Assembly (NCBI GenBank): GCA_014872875.1 | Contig: WKFI01000021.1 | Coordinates: 1-64,000, forward strand | Direction of reading: 5' to 3' | DNA from: Paracoccaceae bacterium | GTDB lineage: Bacteria > Pseudomonadota > Alphaproteobacteria > Rhodobacterales > Rhodobacteraceae | DNA length: 64,000 bases | Part shown: positions 63,477 through 64,000 of the stretch, piece after piece | Layout: each line of letters starts with the position of its first letter | How positions within the stretch are numbered: the first letter of the stretch is position 1 | Translations under genes and position numbers: made by a program | The notes under the pieces: model-generated | Told to the model about the DNA's origin: nothing | The model's database searches: none | Seen by the model: the letters and a program-made list of their open reading frames with translations, nothing else

Positions 63477-64000
63477 ATGAACAGTACTGCCCGGTTTTGG
63501 GACGGCATCGCCGAGAAATATGCCCGCTCCCCAATCAAGGACCAAACGTCCTATGCCTACACTTTGGAACGCACGGCCTCTTATCTGAAATCAACCGACC
63601 GCGTTTTGGAATTGGGCTGCGGAACAGGGACCACCGCTTTGAAGCTGGCCGGAGGCGTTGCCGAAATTGTCGCAACCGATGTGTCGTCAGGTATGATTGC
63701 TGTCGCGCATCGCAGGGCAAAAGAACAAGGCACGCAGAACGTGACGTTCGAATCCTGCCCTGCGGAAACTCCGCCCCAAGGGCCGTTTGATGCGGCGCTG
63801 GCCTTCAATCTGTTGCATTTGGTCGAAGATCTGGACGCGACTCTGCAGCGCGCGCGTGACAGCTTGAAACCCGGCGGGCTGTTGATCTCCAAGACCTTCT
63901 GCACGCCGAAGGGTGGCGCGAGTTTCAAGTATCGCATCATGCGGGTGGCACTGCCTGTGATGCAGTTCTTTGGGCGAGCGCCTTTTGTGCGCTTTATATC
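63477..64000 (+). CDS. Class I SAM-dependent methyltransferase (3' part beyond window)
   Basis: The first 174 codons of a methyltransferase are visible before the window ends. SAM motif I is VLELGCGTGTTALKLA near residue 44, then VATDVSSGMIAVA and AFNLLHLVEDLDA; this resembles the UbiE/type-11 group. AAAGGAGA lies seven bases before the ATG at 63477. The substrate is unknown. It is divergent from the LysR gene and is probably its target. Confidence 0.85.
   Translation, partial: MNSTARFWDGIAEKYARSPIKDQTSYAYTLERTASYLKSTDRVLELGCGTGTTALKLAGGVAEIVATDVSSGMIAVAHRRAKEQGTQNVTFESCPAETPPQGPFDAALAFNLLHLVEDLDATLQRARDSLKPGGLLISKTFCTPKGGASFKYRIMRVALPVMQFFGRAPFVRFI

Overview
This window looks like chromosomal DNA of a marine alphaproteobacterium of the Rhodobacterales, most likely the Roseobacter group near Ruegeria/Silicibacter. 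The evidence is the high-GC coding style, a taurine cluster with Xsc, Pta and a MocR-type TauR, SoeABC-type genes beside it, a malyl-CoA lyase of the ethylmalonyl-CoA pathway, an FYDLN-type acidic protein, an MnmC split into two genes, and the pyk / rpmI-rplT / pheS / pheT order. These are family-level recognitions made by reading; no database search was run. I see no phage, insertion sequence, CRISPR array, rRNA or plasmid replication gene.

Layout. Bases 1-14040 hold housekeeping and repair genes: fadH, rppH, an adenosine-kinase-like pfkB gene coupled to nth, an Ada-like alkyltransferase, an OmpA lipoprotein, small redox proteins, a dehydratase, split mnmC, a DMT permease, slt and dapA. Bases 14190-31780 hold one sulfonate module. 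On the minus strand, in transcription order, are tpa, tauR, xsc, tauE, pta, tauZ, soeA, a methyltransferase, soeB and soeC; tauABC lie on the plus strand, divergent from tpa. Bases 31780-44740 hold a LytTR regulator, cytochrome b561, tRNA-Ala(GGC), a metallopeptidase, a GntR regulator with a second nitrate/sulfonate-type ABC importer, an MltB-type transglycosylase, accA, regulators with a LysE exporter, and malyl-CoA lyase. Bases 44820-50790 hold an MFS transporter and a probable D-glutamate/D-amino-acid operon (dgcN, dgcA, a D-amino-acid transaminase, a deacylase, a GNAT). Bases 50860-64000 hold small conserved genes, pyk, rpmI-rplT, an old yellow enzyme with its ArsR regulator, pheS, a secreted esterase, pheT, and a LysR gene divergent from a methyltransferase cut by the window end.

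How the genes work together. Taurine imported by TauABC is deaminated by Tpa to sulfoacetaldehyde. Xsc cleaves that to sulfite and acetyl phosphate, and Pta makes acetyl-CoA. Sulfite can be exported by TauE or oxidised by the SoeABC-type complex, with TauZ as a likely sulfate exporter. I found a recurring direct repeat (core CTGGNCNTA, two copies 22-23 bp apart) before tpa, xsc, tauA and tauR; it resembles the TauR site described in Rhodobacter capsulatus.

Points most worth following up are the TauR repeat set, a methyltransferase gene and tandem inverted repeats inside the soe cluster, a TauC permease with a large extra domain, the combined D-glutamate gene set, an 18-bp operator shared by an ArsR gene and its old yellow enzyme neighbour, and the breaking up of the rplT-pheS-pheT block.
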